A DNA stretch of 64,000 nt from Methanobacterium_D oryzae (GTDB lineage Archaea; Methanobacteriota; Methanobacteria; Methanobacteriales; Methanobacteriaceae). This document shows, one piece after another, positions 52,925 through 61,762 of the stretch. Both the position numbers and the translations under genes were made by a program. Each line of letters opens with the position of its first letter. Within the stretch, counting starts at the first letter, position 1. The notes under the pieces were generated by a model, which saw only the letters and a list, made by a program, of their open reading frames with translations, was not told the DNA's origin and did no database searches. The stretch covers positions 372,001 to 436,000 of the forward strand of contig NZ_JBNPXC010000002.1 of assembly GCF_050433505.1 (NCBI RefSeq), in the 5' to 3' direction.

Positions 52925-53608
52925 ATGTCTCAGAAATCGTCTGAAGTAGATGAGGATCTTAAAAGACGTGTTGAGCAAGATAAGGATCTTAAAACTCGTT
53001 TTGAACTTGAAGTTAGGGATAAAAATCGTCTGGAAACTTTCGTAGATGGCGTTTTTGCCATTGCAATCACTCTTTTGGTTTTGGATTTTGTAATTCCAGT
53101 GTTACCACATTCCAATGTAGCTATTATAGGTTACATTGACAGTTTATTACCTAAATTTGTAGGATATTTCCTTGCTTTTTTCCTTTTAGGCATATTACTA
53201 AATAATCACAGTAGACAGTTTAGAAATTTAGAATATGCTGATCAGACACTTTGGTGGCTTAATCTAGTATTTTTATCCTTTATTGTACTTGTACCGTTTG
53301 TTACTTCAATTTGGACTGAATACGGAGATACTACTATTGGAGTTTTGTTTTTCCACTTTGATATGTTTATTTCAGGTCTTTTACTGTATTTTAACTGGTC
53401 ATATGTCCAAAAACATAAATACCTTCTCAGAAAGGATATAACTTCCAGATCAATTACAATTATTAATTACAGAAATTTATCTATCCCTATTGCCTCTTTT
53501 ATTGCAATAGTGTTCGCTTTTCTCACACCACTATTGAGTAATGTGGCTTATTTATTAATCTTAGTAATTATGTTCATTACTCCAATTCTTATTAAAAGAA
53601 AGAAGTAA
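52925..53608 (+). CDS. TMEM175/DUF1211-family potassium-channel-like protein
   Basis: 227-residue membrane protein. After a charged N-terminal segment of about 35 residues comes the family signature in TM1, RLETFVDGVFAIAITLLVLD (compare FSDxVxAIxxTLL, the channel filter region). About six spans in total, as in prokaryotic TMEM175 channels, which assemble as tetramers. The signature Ser of F-S-D is Val here. Likely K+ or proton leak conductance. ATG is preceded by no SD; a TATA about 28-35 bases upstream suggests a near-leaderless mRNA. Confidence 0.88.
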   Translation: MSQKSSEVDEDLKRRVEQDKDLKTRFELEVRDKNRLETFVDGVFAIAITLLVLDFVIPVLPHSNVAIIGYIDSLLPKFVGYFLAFFLLGILLNNHSRQFRNLEYADQTLWWLNLVFLSFIVLVPFVTSIWTEYGDTTIGVLFFHFDMFISGLLLYFNWSYVQKHKYLLRKDITSRSITIINYRNLSIPIASFIAIVFAFLTPLLSNVAYLLILVIMFITPILIKRKK

Positions 53609-53952
53609 AAAAAGAATTTCTAGAAATTGTGGCTTATATTTATAGCTTCCTGCTGGGAAATGCTTATCCTCAAGAGAAAGATTAGTTTTATTGGTGATTG
53701 TCATTTAAACGATGAGATATACAATAATAGTATAATTTTAAATAAATAAAAAAAGTTATAGTTAGGAGGAACACTCTTATTAAATCAGTGGTGATCAAAA
53801 ATGAAAGAAAAAATCAATTACAAATTTAACAAAGTTATTTCACCTGAAACAAATTATATGCACCTTAAGAATCTTTAAAGGCAGTCCATTTACTTTTTTT
53901 ACTTGTAAAACTTATGGAAATCTATTTATATTCTATTTTTAAAATTTAAAAA
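53609..53952. other. Intergenic region with a truncated gene remnant
   Basis: Contains the remnant at 53801-53878. An SD-like ttaggagga at 53762-53770 precedes no good ORF. Otherwise AT-rich with nothing recognised. Confidence 0.5.
53801..53878 (+). pseudogene. Remnant of an unrecognised gene (copy B)
   Basis: A 25-codon ORF (MKEKINYKFNKVISPETNYM, then HLKNL) with a plausible SD ggtgat. It matches the front of the remnant at 43112-43270, which continues beyond the HL position, so this copy is truncated. Family unknown to me. Confidence 0.5.
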
Positions 53953-54705
53953 TTACTTTTCTAGATATTTTTTAAAATTAGATAGCATGATAAGTAAATT
54001 GTATCCTTTTTTGGTGATCATGTAATCGCCTCGTTCATGCCTTTGTAGTATTAGGTCATTTTCAAGCAGTTTTTGTATGTGGAATAGTAGATTGCCGCCG
54101 CGAAGTCCTGTTAGTTCTGAAAGAGCGGTGAAGGTCATGGTTTCTACTGCCATAGATTTGAGAATTTGAAGTCTTTGTTTATTGGATATGGGTTCAAGCA
54201 CACTTTTAACCATAATTTCCTCGGGGATGGAGGATATTTCAGTTTTATCTTCTTTATTATGGTCGTATATTTGTAGTGAACTGATTAGATTTATTTGCTT
54301 GTCGAAAATTGAATCTACTTCTGAAAAACAGATGTCACATTTATCGAAAGGGGCACTTTTTCTTATCTCATCAAGTTCAGCTCTTTTATCTTTTATAGTT
54401 TCTTTTGAAACTTCTTCTTGTTTTATAAGTGTGGCATTGTTTTCTAAAAATTCAGTGAATCTTTCTTTACAAGTTTCTCTCATCTTGCAGGGATCCACCA
54501 TACTTTTTTCTAGGCCATTTTCAATATCATCTGTAACATATGCAGAGATTGAGTTTAATATATCTTTTTTTAAGTTGGCCAACATTAGATCGAGATATTC
54601 TTGGTTGGATTTTTCCATTAAACGTTTAATATCTTGGTGTATAGCCTCTAATTTTGTATTAGTATCATATATTTCAGAATTATCCATTTTTTTGAGATTT
54701 TCCAT
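53953..54705 (-). CDS. Winged-helix transcriptional regulator with N-terminal coiled coil
   Basis: 250 residues. A long helical N-terminal region (about 1-165) holds a few cysteines (DPCKMRETCKERF and KCDICF). The C-terminal winged helix (about 165-250) contains SNKQRLQILKSMAVETMTFT and SELTGLRGGNLLFHIQKLLE, then HERGDYMITKKGYNLL, as in ArsR-like archaeal regulators. The cysteines could sense redox state or bind metal. Target genes unknown; it faces the MTH865 gene divergently, 163 bases apart. Confidence 0.85.
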   Translation of the reverse strand: MENLKKMDNSEIYDTNTKLEAIHQDIKRLMEKSNQEYLDLMLANLKKDILNSISAYVTDDIENGLEKSMVDPCKMRETCKERFTEFLENNATLIKQEEVSKETIKDKRAELDEIRKSAPFDKCDICFSEVDSIFDKQINLISSLQIYDHNKEDKTEISSIPEEIMVKSVLEPISNKQRLQILKSMAVETMTFTALSELTGLRGGNLLFHIQKLLENDLILQRHERGDYMITKKGYNLLIMLSNFKKYLEK

Positions 54706-54805
54706 ACATTATTTTATTAATTTGGAGTGTATTAAAGGTTTCTTTCTTAACTTTCAAGGTTATATTTGTGTATAAAACTATAGTTAGTACAGTTTTATGA
54801 CGGTT

Positions 54806-54819
54806 TAGTATATATTTAT
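54806..54819 (+). promoter_or_regulatory. TATA box of the MTH865-like gene
   Basis: tttagtatatattta, a strong TATA element about 50-60 bases before ATG 54869. It leaves a short leader holding SD ttaggagat. Confidence 0.5.
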
Positions 54820-54868
54820 ATCTAACAATAATTTATATTGTAATTAAAAACATTTAGGAGATGAAATA

Positions 54869-55108
54869 ATGGGAGCTAAAGAAGATATACGTGCACAGAT
54901 TGTTGGAGCGTTAGCTGGAGCTGATTTTCCAATAAATACGCCTGAAGAGCTTTTTGCAGCACTTCCTAATGGTCCAGATACAACTTGTAAATCTGGAGAT
55001 GTTGAATTAAAAGCTTCTGATGCTGGTCAAGTGCTTAGTGCAGATGATTTTCCGTTTAATAGTGCTGAAGAAGTTGCAGATACTATAGTGACTAAAGCAG
55101 GATTATAA
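54869..55108 (+). CDS. MTH865-family small protein
   Basis: 79 residues, matching the MTH865 (PF07747-type) family of methanogen proteins with known helical fold but unknown role. Features: IRAQIVGALAGADFPINTPE, a single Cys in DTTCKSGDVELKASD, and ADDFPFNSAEEVADTIV, a repeat of the DFP-N-x-EE element seen at residues about 19-27. Strong TATA and SD suggest good expression. Confidence 0.92.
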   Translation: MGAKEDIRAQIVGALAGADFPINTPEELFAALPNGPDTTCKSGDVELKASDAGQVLSADDFPFNSAEEVADTIVTKAGL

Positions 55109-55527
55109 AAATTAATTTTATCTTTTTTTATTTCTTTTAGTTCTTCAATTTTGAATAATGCCTTTCAAATGAATTTTCTAACGTGGCTTTTTAATGAAAT
55201 CCCTTGAAAATCATAAAGTAATTTTTTTAAATATCATAACCACCCTATTTCGTCAGTACATCATATTTAACGAAATATCCCGCCTCCACCAGGAGAAGAC
55301 TGCGTCTATTAAGTAAAAATAGAATAAATGTTAATTAAAAAATAATTATTTACAAATAAACATAAATTCTTTTTTAGAAAATTTTTACTTTAAAATTTAA
55401 ATAAAAGTTTAATTTCCCTAACCATATGGTTTAAATAGGGCCCTATGACGAAGAAAATAAAATTTATAAAAAGAATAAGATATGGTAAAATGAGTATAAG
55501 TTAATTAAAAAAAATCGATTTTTTAAA
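55109..55527. other. Convergent intergenic region with palindromes
   Basis: No gene seen. It holds TATTTCGT/ACGAAATA (55246-55253 and 55270-55277), followed by ccgcctccaccagg, and the palindrome group at 55416-55446. Confidence 0.55.
55416..55446. repeat. Nested palindromes between convergent genes
   Basis: CCCTA-ACCATATGGT-TTAAA-TAGGG-CCCTAT: ACCATATGGT (55421-55430) and ATAGGGCCCTAT (55435-55446) are each perfect palindromes, and CCCTA also pairs with TAGGG around the first. Confidence 0.55.
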
Positions 55528-56199
55528 TTAAAAGAATGCATCAAGACTACTCTGCTTCTCATTATGTAGTATTTCTTGTTCAGTATATCCAAGTGACTCC
55601 ACTATTCTTCCAACAGCTGGAAGAACTTGGTTTTCAATATAGTAATTTGGATCATAATTGGATAACTTTGCATCTTCTATGGGCTCAGCACGCTTACTTA
55701 TAGGTTCTTTTCCTTTAACTATAATATATCTTATAATAGAACCTCTTTCAACCTTTCTACCTCGTTCAATTGATTTTTTTGCAGCTAAAACGTGAGGAGC
55801 CATTTGAGAATATTCTTGAGGATTTTTAGTAAGCTGCGTATGGATTACTAAATCTTCTAATTTAACATTACCATTTTTAATATCGTCAATAATAGTTCTA
55901 ATGATCTTTGCAGCTTTTTGAGGATCTGCATCTTTTAAAATAGCAGTAAGAACTTTTTGCTGGGTTTTTTTAGTTATAGGTGCCCAGTCTCTCCTTACAA
56001 GTTCTAAACCTTTAACTATTATTGTATCATCTTCAATAAGAGCATATCTTTTTTTTGTAACAAAAAAACCTCTTTTATAGAAACCGTCATATTCAAGTTC
56101 CATACCCTCAGGTAATCCTTTATTTATGTAATGGAGGAACTTTTCAGCATTTTCACGGATTTCTTCGTTTGAAATTTCTATGTTCAAAAGATACACCAA
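55528..56199 (-). CDS. polB2: Family B DNA polymerase, split small subunit (PolB2)
   Basis: 223 residues: the C-terminal thumb part of archaeal PolB as a separate protein, as known in Methanothermobacter. Residues about 1-55 hold the palm end with the KRGFFVTKKRYALI (KKRYA) motif. The rest is the thumb (VLTAILKDADPQKAAKIIRT, FYKRG, IIRYIIVKGKEPISKRAEP). The C-terminus QSSLDAFF fits a PIP box (Q-x2-L-x2-FF) for the PCNA clamp. Must pair with PolB1, not found intact here. TTG 56199 is the longest start; TTG 56187 behind GGTG may be the true one. Follows rps8e by about 30 bases. Confidence 0.93.
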   Translation of the reverse strand: MVYLLNIEISNEEIRENAEKFLHYINKGLPEGMELEYDGFYKRGFFVTKKRYALIEDDTIIVKGLELVRRDWAPITKKTQQKVLTAILKDADPQKAAKIIRTIIDDIKNGNVKLEDLVIHTQLTKNPQEYSQMAPHVLAAKKSIERGRKVERGSIIRYIIVKGKEPISKRAEPIEDAKLSNYDPNYYIENQVLPAVGRIVESLGYTEQEILHNEKQSSLDAFF

Positions 56200-56229
56200 A
56201 TATTGAATATTTTTTAGGGTATTAGTTAA

Positions 56230-56610
56230 TTATTCAACTAATACACCGTTTATTATACCGTGTTGACCCGGTCTTGAGGTTACTTTTACCTTTCCAATAC
56301 TGGTTTCAACTACAGCACCTTTTGTTATAATATTTCTACGTACAAAGTGAGTATTTGCACTATTTTCAGTTACATTTAAAATTTCTGCAATTTCTACTTT
56401 ATTTGTCTTAGAATTTACAACATTAATTTTGTTTTCGTTTGTGAGCCTGATTTTTTCGTTTCCACCTTTGGTTCTAATTTTTTTTACTTTTTTATCACCA
56501 ATTTTGGTTTCTGCTGCGCTTTTTCCTAGTTCAGCTTTCCTTTTATTTTTGTTGAGTTTAGCGCGTCCTCCGCTGGATTTTCTTAATGATTCACCTTGCC
56601 AAATTGCCAT
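56230..56610 (-). CDS. rps8e: Small ribosomal subunit protein eS8 (S8e)
   Basis: 126 residues of the archaeal/eukaryotic S8e: basic N-terminus (AIWQGESLRKSSGGRAKLNK, then KNKRKAELG) and C-terminal VTSRPGQHGIINGVLVE. ATG 56610 follows GAGGTGAAAT, an excellent SD. The upstream region carries a run of five hairpins (56639-56741) that would lie in its leader. PolB2 is next in the operon. Confidence 0.97.
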   Translation of the reverse strand: MAIWQGESLRKSSGGRAKLNKNKRKAELGKSAAETKIGDKKVKKIRTKGGNEKIRLTNENKINVVNSKTNKVEIAEILNVTENSANTHFVRRNIITKGAVVETSIGKVKVTSRPGQHGIINGVLVE

Positions 56611-56638
56611 TATTTCACCTCAATTTTCTATTTTGTTG

Positions 56639-56741
56639 AAATGCTATGCATTTGAAAATCTATGATTTTCAATGTTGAAGGAAACTCTGTTTCCTGAACC
56701 TCAAAACCTTTGGTTTTGCAGGCATCAAAATCTTTGATTTT
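56639..56741 (-). promoter_or_regulatory. Five consecutive 3-base-loop hairpins in the rps8e leader
   Basis: Perfect stems: AAATGC-TAT-GCATTT (56639-56653), GAAAATC-TAT-GATTTTC (56654-56670), AGGAAAC-TCT-GTTTCCT (56679-56695), CAAAACC-TTT-GGTTTTG (56702-56718) and AAAATC-TTT-GATTTT (56727-56741). Loops are all 3 bases; the last four start 23-25 bases apart. The stems differ in sequence, so this is not a simple duplicated unit. It would sit at -29 to -131 of the rps8e start codon. Confidence 0.65.
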
Positions 56742-56773
56742 AATTGCATTTCTTTAATCTACATAAATTTTAA

Positions 56774-56782
56774 TTTTATATT
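56774..56782 (-). promoter_or_regulatory. Candidate TATA box of the rps8e-polB2 operon
   Basis: On the minus strand AATATAAAA preceded by an A-rich BRE-like gaaaata. It predicts a start near 56750 and a leader of about 140 bases containing all five hairpins. Position inferred. Confidence 0.4.
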
Positions 56783-57183
56783 ATTTTCTATCAGATTATG
56801 AGAATATGTTTTTAAAAACTCTTAATGAGTTAATGACTATTTTATTCTCAAAAAAGCACTATTCAAGCGAATAGTTTGGTAGTTGTTTAATTTCAAGACA
56901 ATTTTAATAATCATCTTTAGTTTAACTACTTAGAATATTAAAGTATATCTGTTTAATGTATTTAAATATTTCAATTGAAATTAAAAACAGTACTTTTTGT
57001 TTACTTTTAACAATATATTTTTATAATGAATATATGAAAAGCAATATATATTTTAGTATGCTTATTCATTAATATAGACTTAAAATATCAAATATAATTT
57101 GCTTTTTTAAATTAATTTAAAAGATGTTTAATTTAAATAGAGCGTTAAATCCAATATAACAAATAAAAAACAATGGTGAACTT

Positions 57184-58194
57184 ATGAAAATCGGTATGGC
57201 ACATGGCGCTGGCGGAGAAATGATGCAGAGTTTAATATCCGATATTATACTCAACAATATCAAAAATAAAAACGTTAATGGTGGAATAGGTCTTGGAGAA
57301 CTAGATGATGGCGCTACAATTCCATTTGGCGAATATGAAATTGTAATCAGTACAGATAGCCATACAATTGACCCTATATTTTTTCCAGGAGGAGATATAG
57401 GAAAATTATCAATAACTGGAACTGTAAATGATGTGGCTGTAATGGGAGCAAAGCCTCTTGCAATTGCAAACGCAATGGTTATAAGCGAAGGGTTTACAAG
57501 CGAAGATTTTGAAAAAATAATAAAATCAATGGATGAAGCATGTACTGAAGCAAATGTATCTCTTGTAACTGGAGACACCAAAGTAATGGAAAAAGATAAG
57601 CTTGACAAAATCGTTGTTTCAACAACAGGGATCGGAATAGCAAAAAAAGGCCAAATAACAAGAGATTCTGCTCTTGAAGTTGGAGATAAAATCATATTAA
57701 CTGGTAGTGTGGGAGATCATGGAATTGCACTCATGTCTTACCGTGAAGGTTTTGGCTTTGAAACTGATTTAAAATCAGATGTAGCACCTGTAGTTGAAAT
57801 GACTGAAACTGCCTTAGAAATTGGTGGAGTAAAAGCAATGAAGGATCCAACTCGTGGAGGAATTGCAAATGCTTTAAATGAGCTTGCTTCCAAATCAGGA
57901 GTTGGAATGTTTATTTATGAAGATAAAATTCCAGTTAAAGAACAGGTTCATGCAGCATCTGAAATGCTGGGAATTGACCCTTATGAAGTTGCAAACGAAG
58001 GAAAAGTTGTAATGGGTGTTGATCCAGAAAAGGCAGAAGAAATACTTGAAGCTATAAGAAAAACAAAGTATGGTAAAGATGCTCAAATCATAGGTGAAGT
58101 TACAGACGAGAAGCATGTAATTATTGAAACTTCACTTGGTGGAAAGAGAATTCTGGAAGCTCCTATAGCAGATCCTGTTCCTAGAGTCTGCTAA
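57184..58194 (+). CDS. hypE: Hydrogenase maturation protein HypE
   Basis: Dehydrates the thiocarbamate on its own C-terminal cysteine to a thiocyanate, giving the CN ligands of [NiFe] hydrogenase. 336 residues, PurM-like fold. Motifs: MAHGAGGEMMQSLI, STDSHTIDPIFFPGGDIGKL, GTVNDVAVMGAKP, MKDPTRGGIANALNELA, and the required C-terminal PVPRVC. Complete and presumably active. SD aatggtgaa precedes ATG. Other hyp genes are not adjacent. Confidence 0.97.
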   Translation: MKIGMAHGAGGEMMQSLISDIILNNIKNKNVNGGIGLGELDDGATIPFGEYEIVISTDSHTIDPIFFPGGDIGKLSITGTVNDVAVMGAKPLAIANAMVISEGFTSEDFEKIIKSMDEACTEANVSLVTGDTKVMEKDKLDKIVVSTTGIGIAKKGQITRDSALEVGDKIILTGSVGDHGIALMSYREGFGFETDLKSDVAPVVEMTETALEIGGVKAMKDPTRGGIANALNELASKSGVGMFIYEDKIPVKEQVHAASEMLGIDPYEVANEGKVVMGVDPEKAEEILEAIRKTKYGKDAQIIGEVTDEKHVIIETSLGGKRILEAPIADPVPRVC

Positions 58195-58283
58195 AAATTT
58201 TTATTTCATTCAGATTCGAGTGTTAAAAACATTTTTATAACTTAAAAATCTTAAAAAGAGTAATAAAATTTAAGGGGTTAAAA

Positions 58284-58751
58284 ATGCAGAATTTATGGGG
58301 TAAAAGGTTCAAAGCTTTAATAATAGATGCTTTAATAATAACTTTAGTTATATGGGTTTTAAGCGCGCTTTTATATCCATTAATCGCGATAGCTGATGGA
58401 TTTTCAGTTTTAAATTACTGGGTACTGGTAACGATAATTATTATCATTGCATACTTTACTTACTTGGAAGGTAGTTCTTGCACAACTTTAGGCAAAAATT
58501 TAATGAAGATTAGAGTTATTTCAGATGAAAATAAAATGGACTACAAGAAAGCATTTATAAGGAATTTATCAAAGATATTATGGATTCCGTTAATTCTTGA
58601 TGTTTTAGTAAGTTATGTTTCAAAGAGTTCTAAGTTACGTTATTTAGATGAAGTTGCGGGTACTAATGTCATTGTTTCTGAAGCGGGAGATAAAAAGGAG
58701 AAAGAAAGTCAAGTTAACAAAAAAGATCCTCATATTATTGAACCTAATTAA
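58284..58751 (+). CDS. RDD-family membrane protein
   Basis: 155 residues with about three spans. The RDD-type signature is in GKRFKALIIDALIITLVIW (R and D at the usual places), followed by CTTLGKNLMKIRVISDENKM and YKKAFIRNLSKILWI. The C-terminus is a charged tail (GDKKEKESQVNKKDPHIIEP). RDD proteins are proposed to be transporters or antiporters in some bacteria; role here unknown. SD taagggg before ATG. Confidence 0.85.
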   Translation: MQNLWGKRFKALIIDALIITLVIWVLSALLYPLIAIADGFSVLNYWVLVTIIIIIAYFTYLEGSSCTTLGKNLMKIRVISDENKMDYKKAFIRNLSKILWIPLILDVLVSYVSKSSKLRYLDEVAGTNVIVSEAGDKKEKESQVNKKDPHIIEPN

Positions 58752-59109
58752 CACTAAATTATGAAGTATTTTATTTAATGTTTCAGAATTTTTATTTTTA
58801 GAAAAATTATTTATTTATTAACTTCTTTTTATTATATATAAGTTTATCATTGCTAATTTTAATAAAAAAAAGTTATATCGAGTATTATAATTGAAATTAA
58901 TCAATTTAAGCAATTGCAGTATGCAAAAATCTATTTTTTATAAGTATTTAAAGCATAACTGGATTCAACATAAATTTTTCGGTTTTAGTCTGATCACAAA
59001 TAATAAACTTATTTAAAACAAACTATCATGTACATTAATAGCTAATAAAAAATAGAGCTTTCTACTATAACTTTCAGAAAAATAATTAAATGATGCAAGT
59101 AGTGATAAT
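58752..59109. other. Intergenic stretch, no gene seen
   Basis: About 360 AT-rich bases between the RDD gene and the response regulator; no feature recognised beyond the gtgata SD at its end. Confidence 0.5.
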
Positions 59110-59535
59110 ATGAATGATCCTGTTGAAATCCTTTTGGTTGAAGATAATCCTGCAGATTCTCGCTTGATAATGGAAGTTTTTCGAGACTTTAAGGTCGAAA
59201 ACATATTAAATGTAGTAGATGATGGAGTTAAAGCTATTGACTTTTTATATAAAAAAAATGAATATAATGATGTTTCAACTCCCGATCTAATAATATTAGA
59301 CTTAAATTTACCCCGTAAAGACGGTCGTGAAGTCTTAGCGGAAATTAAAAAGGATGATAATTTAAAATTTATTCCAGTAGTAGTTTTAACAACTTCAAGT
59401 GATAATGAAGATGTTAAAAAAGCATATATGAACCATGCAAATTGTTTCATCACTAAACCTGTGGATTTTGAGCAATTTACAAATGTTATGCATTCTATTG
59501 AAGATTTTTGGCTTATGGTTGTTAAATTACCATAA
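59110..59535 (+). CDS. Single-domain response regulator
   Basis: 141-residue receiver domain without output domain, of the Rcp1-like type that often serves large PAS kinases. Phospho-acceptor D64 in IILDLNLPRKDG, acidic pair E11-D12 (LVEDNPADSR), T95 in LTTSSDNED and K116 in FITKPVDF are all present, so it should be phosphorylatable. The kinases at 21691, 36551 and 50916 lack receivers and are candidate partners. No adjacent kinase. ATG follows gtagtgat. Confidence 0.94.
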   Translation: MNDPVEILLVEDNPADSRLIMEVFRDFKVENILNVVDDGVKAIDFLYKKNEYNDVSTPDLIILDLNLPRKDGREVLAEIKKDDNLKFIPVVVLTTSSDNEDVKKAYMNHANCFITKPVDFEQFTNVMHSIEDFWLMVVKLP

Positions 59536-59657
59536 TCTATAAAAATATTTTAAAAATAATTACATACAGTTTATTTTCTATACTATTTTCAAATATAACT
59601 TAAAGTAAGTAAATTTACATAATAACCTTAATAAAATAAATTTTAAAAGTGAAGATC

Positions 59658-60308
59658 ATGGGTAAAAGTCAAAAAGCTGAAACTATGTTTATGGGCGCAT
59701 CAACAAAACAGGGATATAATATTGCATCAAAAAGTAGGGAAATTGTAAGATCATTAATTGCAGATAAAATTGAAGGTTTATCTGAGGATGAAAAATCAAT
59801 AATTGAAAGAATTGTTCATTCAACTGCAGATCCAGAATATGCAAGTATCACTAAAATCAGCGATAACTTTATAAGTGAAAGTATAAATGCAATTAAAGAT
59901 GAAAAAGATATTTTAACAGATATTAACATGGTAAAAGCAGGTATAAATAAATATGAGGGCCAAATTAAGTGTTATATAAGTAATGAAGAAACCATAAAAC
60001 TTGCAAAAGAAGAGCAAATAACTCGTGCAGCAGCGGCAATTAGAATTGCGCATGATAATGGTTTTGATGGAATAATTGTTATTGGAAATGCACCAACAGC
60101 TCTTTTTGAAGCAATAAATTTGGTTAAAAATGAGGGGATGGAAGTAAGGTCAATAGTGGGAGTACCTGTAGGATTTGTTGGGGCTGCAGAATCAAAAGAA
60201 GTCCTGAAAGGAACAGAAATACCTAATATTGTCACTGAAGGGCCAAAAGGTGGAACTCCAGTTGCAGTAGCTGTTACTAACTCATTAATACGGCTTAAAA
60301 ATGGCTAA
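59658..60308 (+). CDS. cbiC: Precorrin-8X / cobalt-precorrin-8 methylmutase
   Basis: Moves the C-11 methyl to C-12 to form cobyrinate in the anaerobic (cobalt-early) B12 route. 216 residues. Active-site His in ERIVHSTADPEYA; later motifs are AAAAIRIAHDNGFDG, VIGNAPTALFEAI and VGVPVGFVGAAESKE. ATG 59658 is chosen after agtga; GTG 59649 is the alternative. Consistent with corrinoid use by Mtr in methanogenesis. Next gene is hemL, 180 bases on. Confidence 0.95.
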   Translation: MGKSQKAETMFMGASTKQGYNIASKSREIVRSLIADKIEGLSEDEKSIIERIVHSTADPEYASITKISDNFISESINAIKDEKDILTDINMVKAGINKYEGQIKCYISNEETIKLAKEEQITRAAAAIRIAHDNGFDGIIVIGNAPTALFEAINLVKNEGMEVRSIVGVPVGFVGAAESKEVLKGTEIPNIVTEGPKGGTPVAVAVTNSLIRLKNG

Positions 60309-60488
60309 TTTTGAATAATAATTTTTAAAGCCAAATTTAAAGGATATGAGAGAATAATAAAAGCAACACTTCAATTGAAGTGGTTGTTACTAATTAAACT
60401 TAAAAATGGTTAGTTTTAAATAATGAATTTTAAAAGATTAATATTAGCACTCAAGAGATTTTATAAAATTAAATAGGGAGTTTTTAAA

Positions 60489-61745
60489 GTGAAATCTGAA
60501 GAATTATTCAATGAAGCTAAAAATTATTTACCGGGAGGCGTAGATTCGCCTGTAAGAGCTTATAAACCATATCCTTTTTTTGCTGAATATGGAAAAGGAT
60601 CCAAACTCTTTGACGTTGATGGAAAGGAATACATAGATTACTGTCTTGCATATGGGCCGCTTGTTCTTGGACATGCAAATAATGAAATCATAAGTGCTGT
60701 TGGGAACCAGCTGGAAATGGGTTCAGCATATGGAGTCCCTACAGAAAAAGAGATAGAACTTGCAAAACTTGTAATTAAAAAGGTTCCATGTGCTGAAATG
60801 GTAAGGTTTGTAAATTCCGGTACTGAAGCCACAATGAGTGCAATTAGGCTTGCAAGAGCAGCAACTGGTAAAAGAAAAATCATTAAATTTGAGGGTTCCT
60901 ATCATGGGGCACATGATTATGTGCTTGTAAAATCAGGCTCAGGTGCAGTGGGATTACCAGATTCACCCGGTGTTCCAGAAGATACAACAAAAAATACGGT
61001 TCTTATTCCGTTTAATGATGAAGAATCATTAGTAAATTTAATTAAAAATGATGATGATATTGCAGCTATAATTGTAGAACCAATAATGGGAAATATAGGA
61101 TGTATTGCTCCAAAAGAAGGTTACTTAAAATTTTTACGGCAAATAACTGAGGAAAAGGATATTATTTTAATATTTGATGAAGTCATAACTGGATTTAGGA
61201 TAGCTGAAGGTGGAGCTCAAGAATATTTTGATATTGTTCCAGATATTGTAACATTAGGAAAAATTGTTGGTGGAGGTTTCCCTATGGGTGCCATAGCTGG
61301 TAAAAAAGTGCTTATGGAAATGATAGCTCCATCTGGAAGTGTTTATCAGGCAGGAACATTTAATGGGAATCCAGTATCAGTTACAGCAGGACTTGCAATG
61401 TTAAAACAATTAAATGATAAGTTTTATACAGAAATGGATAAAAAAGGGGAGATATTAAGGGCTCAAATTCAAGACATATTAGATGATAATAATTTAAACT
61501 TTAGACTTGCTGGTTTAAGTTCAATGTTCCAGATTTACTTTACAGAAAATGAAGTATATGATTATAAAGATGCAAAATCTGCTGATATTGAACTATTCAA
61601 TAAATATTTCCAGAGGCTATTAAAAGAGGGTGTTTTTATTCCTCCATCACAGTTTGAGTGTTGTTTCATTTCATTGATGCACAATGAGGATGATATTCAA
61701 AAAACCCTAGAAATTATTGATAATTTTATGAAAACCATCAAATAA
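60489..61745 (+). CDS. hemL: Glutamate-1-semialdehyde 2,1-aminomutase
   Basis: PLP enzyme making 5-aminolevulinate from glutamate semialdehyde, the tetrapyrrole entry step in the C5 route. 418 residues, full length. Motifs: NYLPGGVDSPVRAYKPYP, VNSGTEATMSAIRLARAATG, FDEVITGFR, and the PLP lysine in TLGKIVGGGFPMGA. GTG 60489 follows tagggag. Supplies HemB (this window) and the corrin and F430 branches. Monocistronic or with cbiC. Confidence 0.97.
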   Translation: MKSEELFNEAKNYLPGGVDSPVRAYKPYPFFAEYGKGSKLFDVDGKEYIDYCLAYGPLVLGHANNEIISAVGNQLEMGSAYGVPTEKEIELAKLVIKKVPCAEMVRFVNSGTEATMSAIRLARAATGKRKIIKFEGSYHGAHDYVLVKSGSGAVGLPDSPGVPEDTTKNTVLIPFNDEESLVNLIKNDDDIAAIIVEPIMGNIGCIAPKEGYLKFLRQITEEKDIILIFDEVITGFRIAEGGAQEYFDIVPDIVTLGKIVGGGFPMGAIAGKKVLMEMIAPSGSVYQAGTFNGNPVSVTAGLAMLKQLNDKFYTEMDKKGEILRAQIQDILDDNNLNFRLAGLSSMFQIYFTENEVYDYKDAKSADIELFNKYFQRLLKEGVFIPPSQFECCFISLMHNEDDIQKTLEIIDNFMKTIK

Positions 61746-61762
61746 ATTTTTAAAATTTTTTT

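Larger units (their letters stand above)
56611..57183. other. Divergent intergenic region with a run of triloop hairpins
   Basis: Between rps8e and hypE. The hairpin run lies at 56639-56741. Beyond it the sequence is AT-rich without a gene. A minus-strand TATA candidate for rps8e is at about 56774-56782. HypE promoter candidates lie in the A/T-rich 57000-57100 part. Confidence 0.6.

Noticed and set aside
54182..54775. 197-codon plus-strand ORF opposite the winged-helix regulator
   Set aside because: Antisense shadow; Ser/Ile-rich translation without family features.
56639..56741. CRISPR array reading of the regularly spaced hairpins upstream of rps8e
   Set aside because: The units share geometry but not sequence, are far too short for repeats plus spacers, and no cas gene is present.
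57117..57695. 192-codon minus-strand ORF opposite hypE
   Set aside because: Antisense shadow of hypE; no SD and shadow-type composition.
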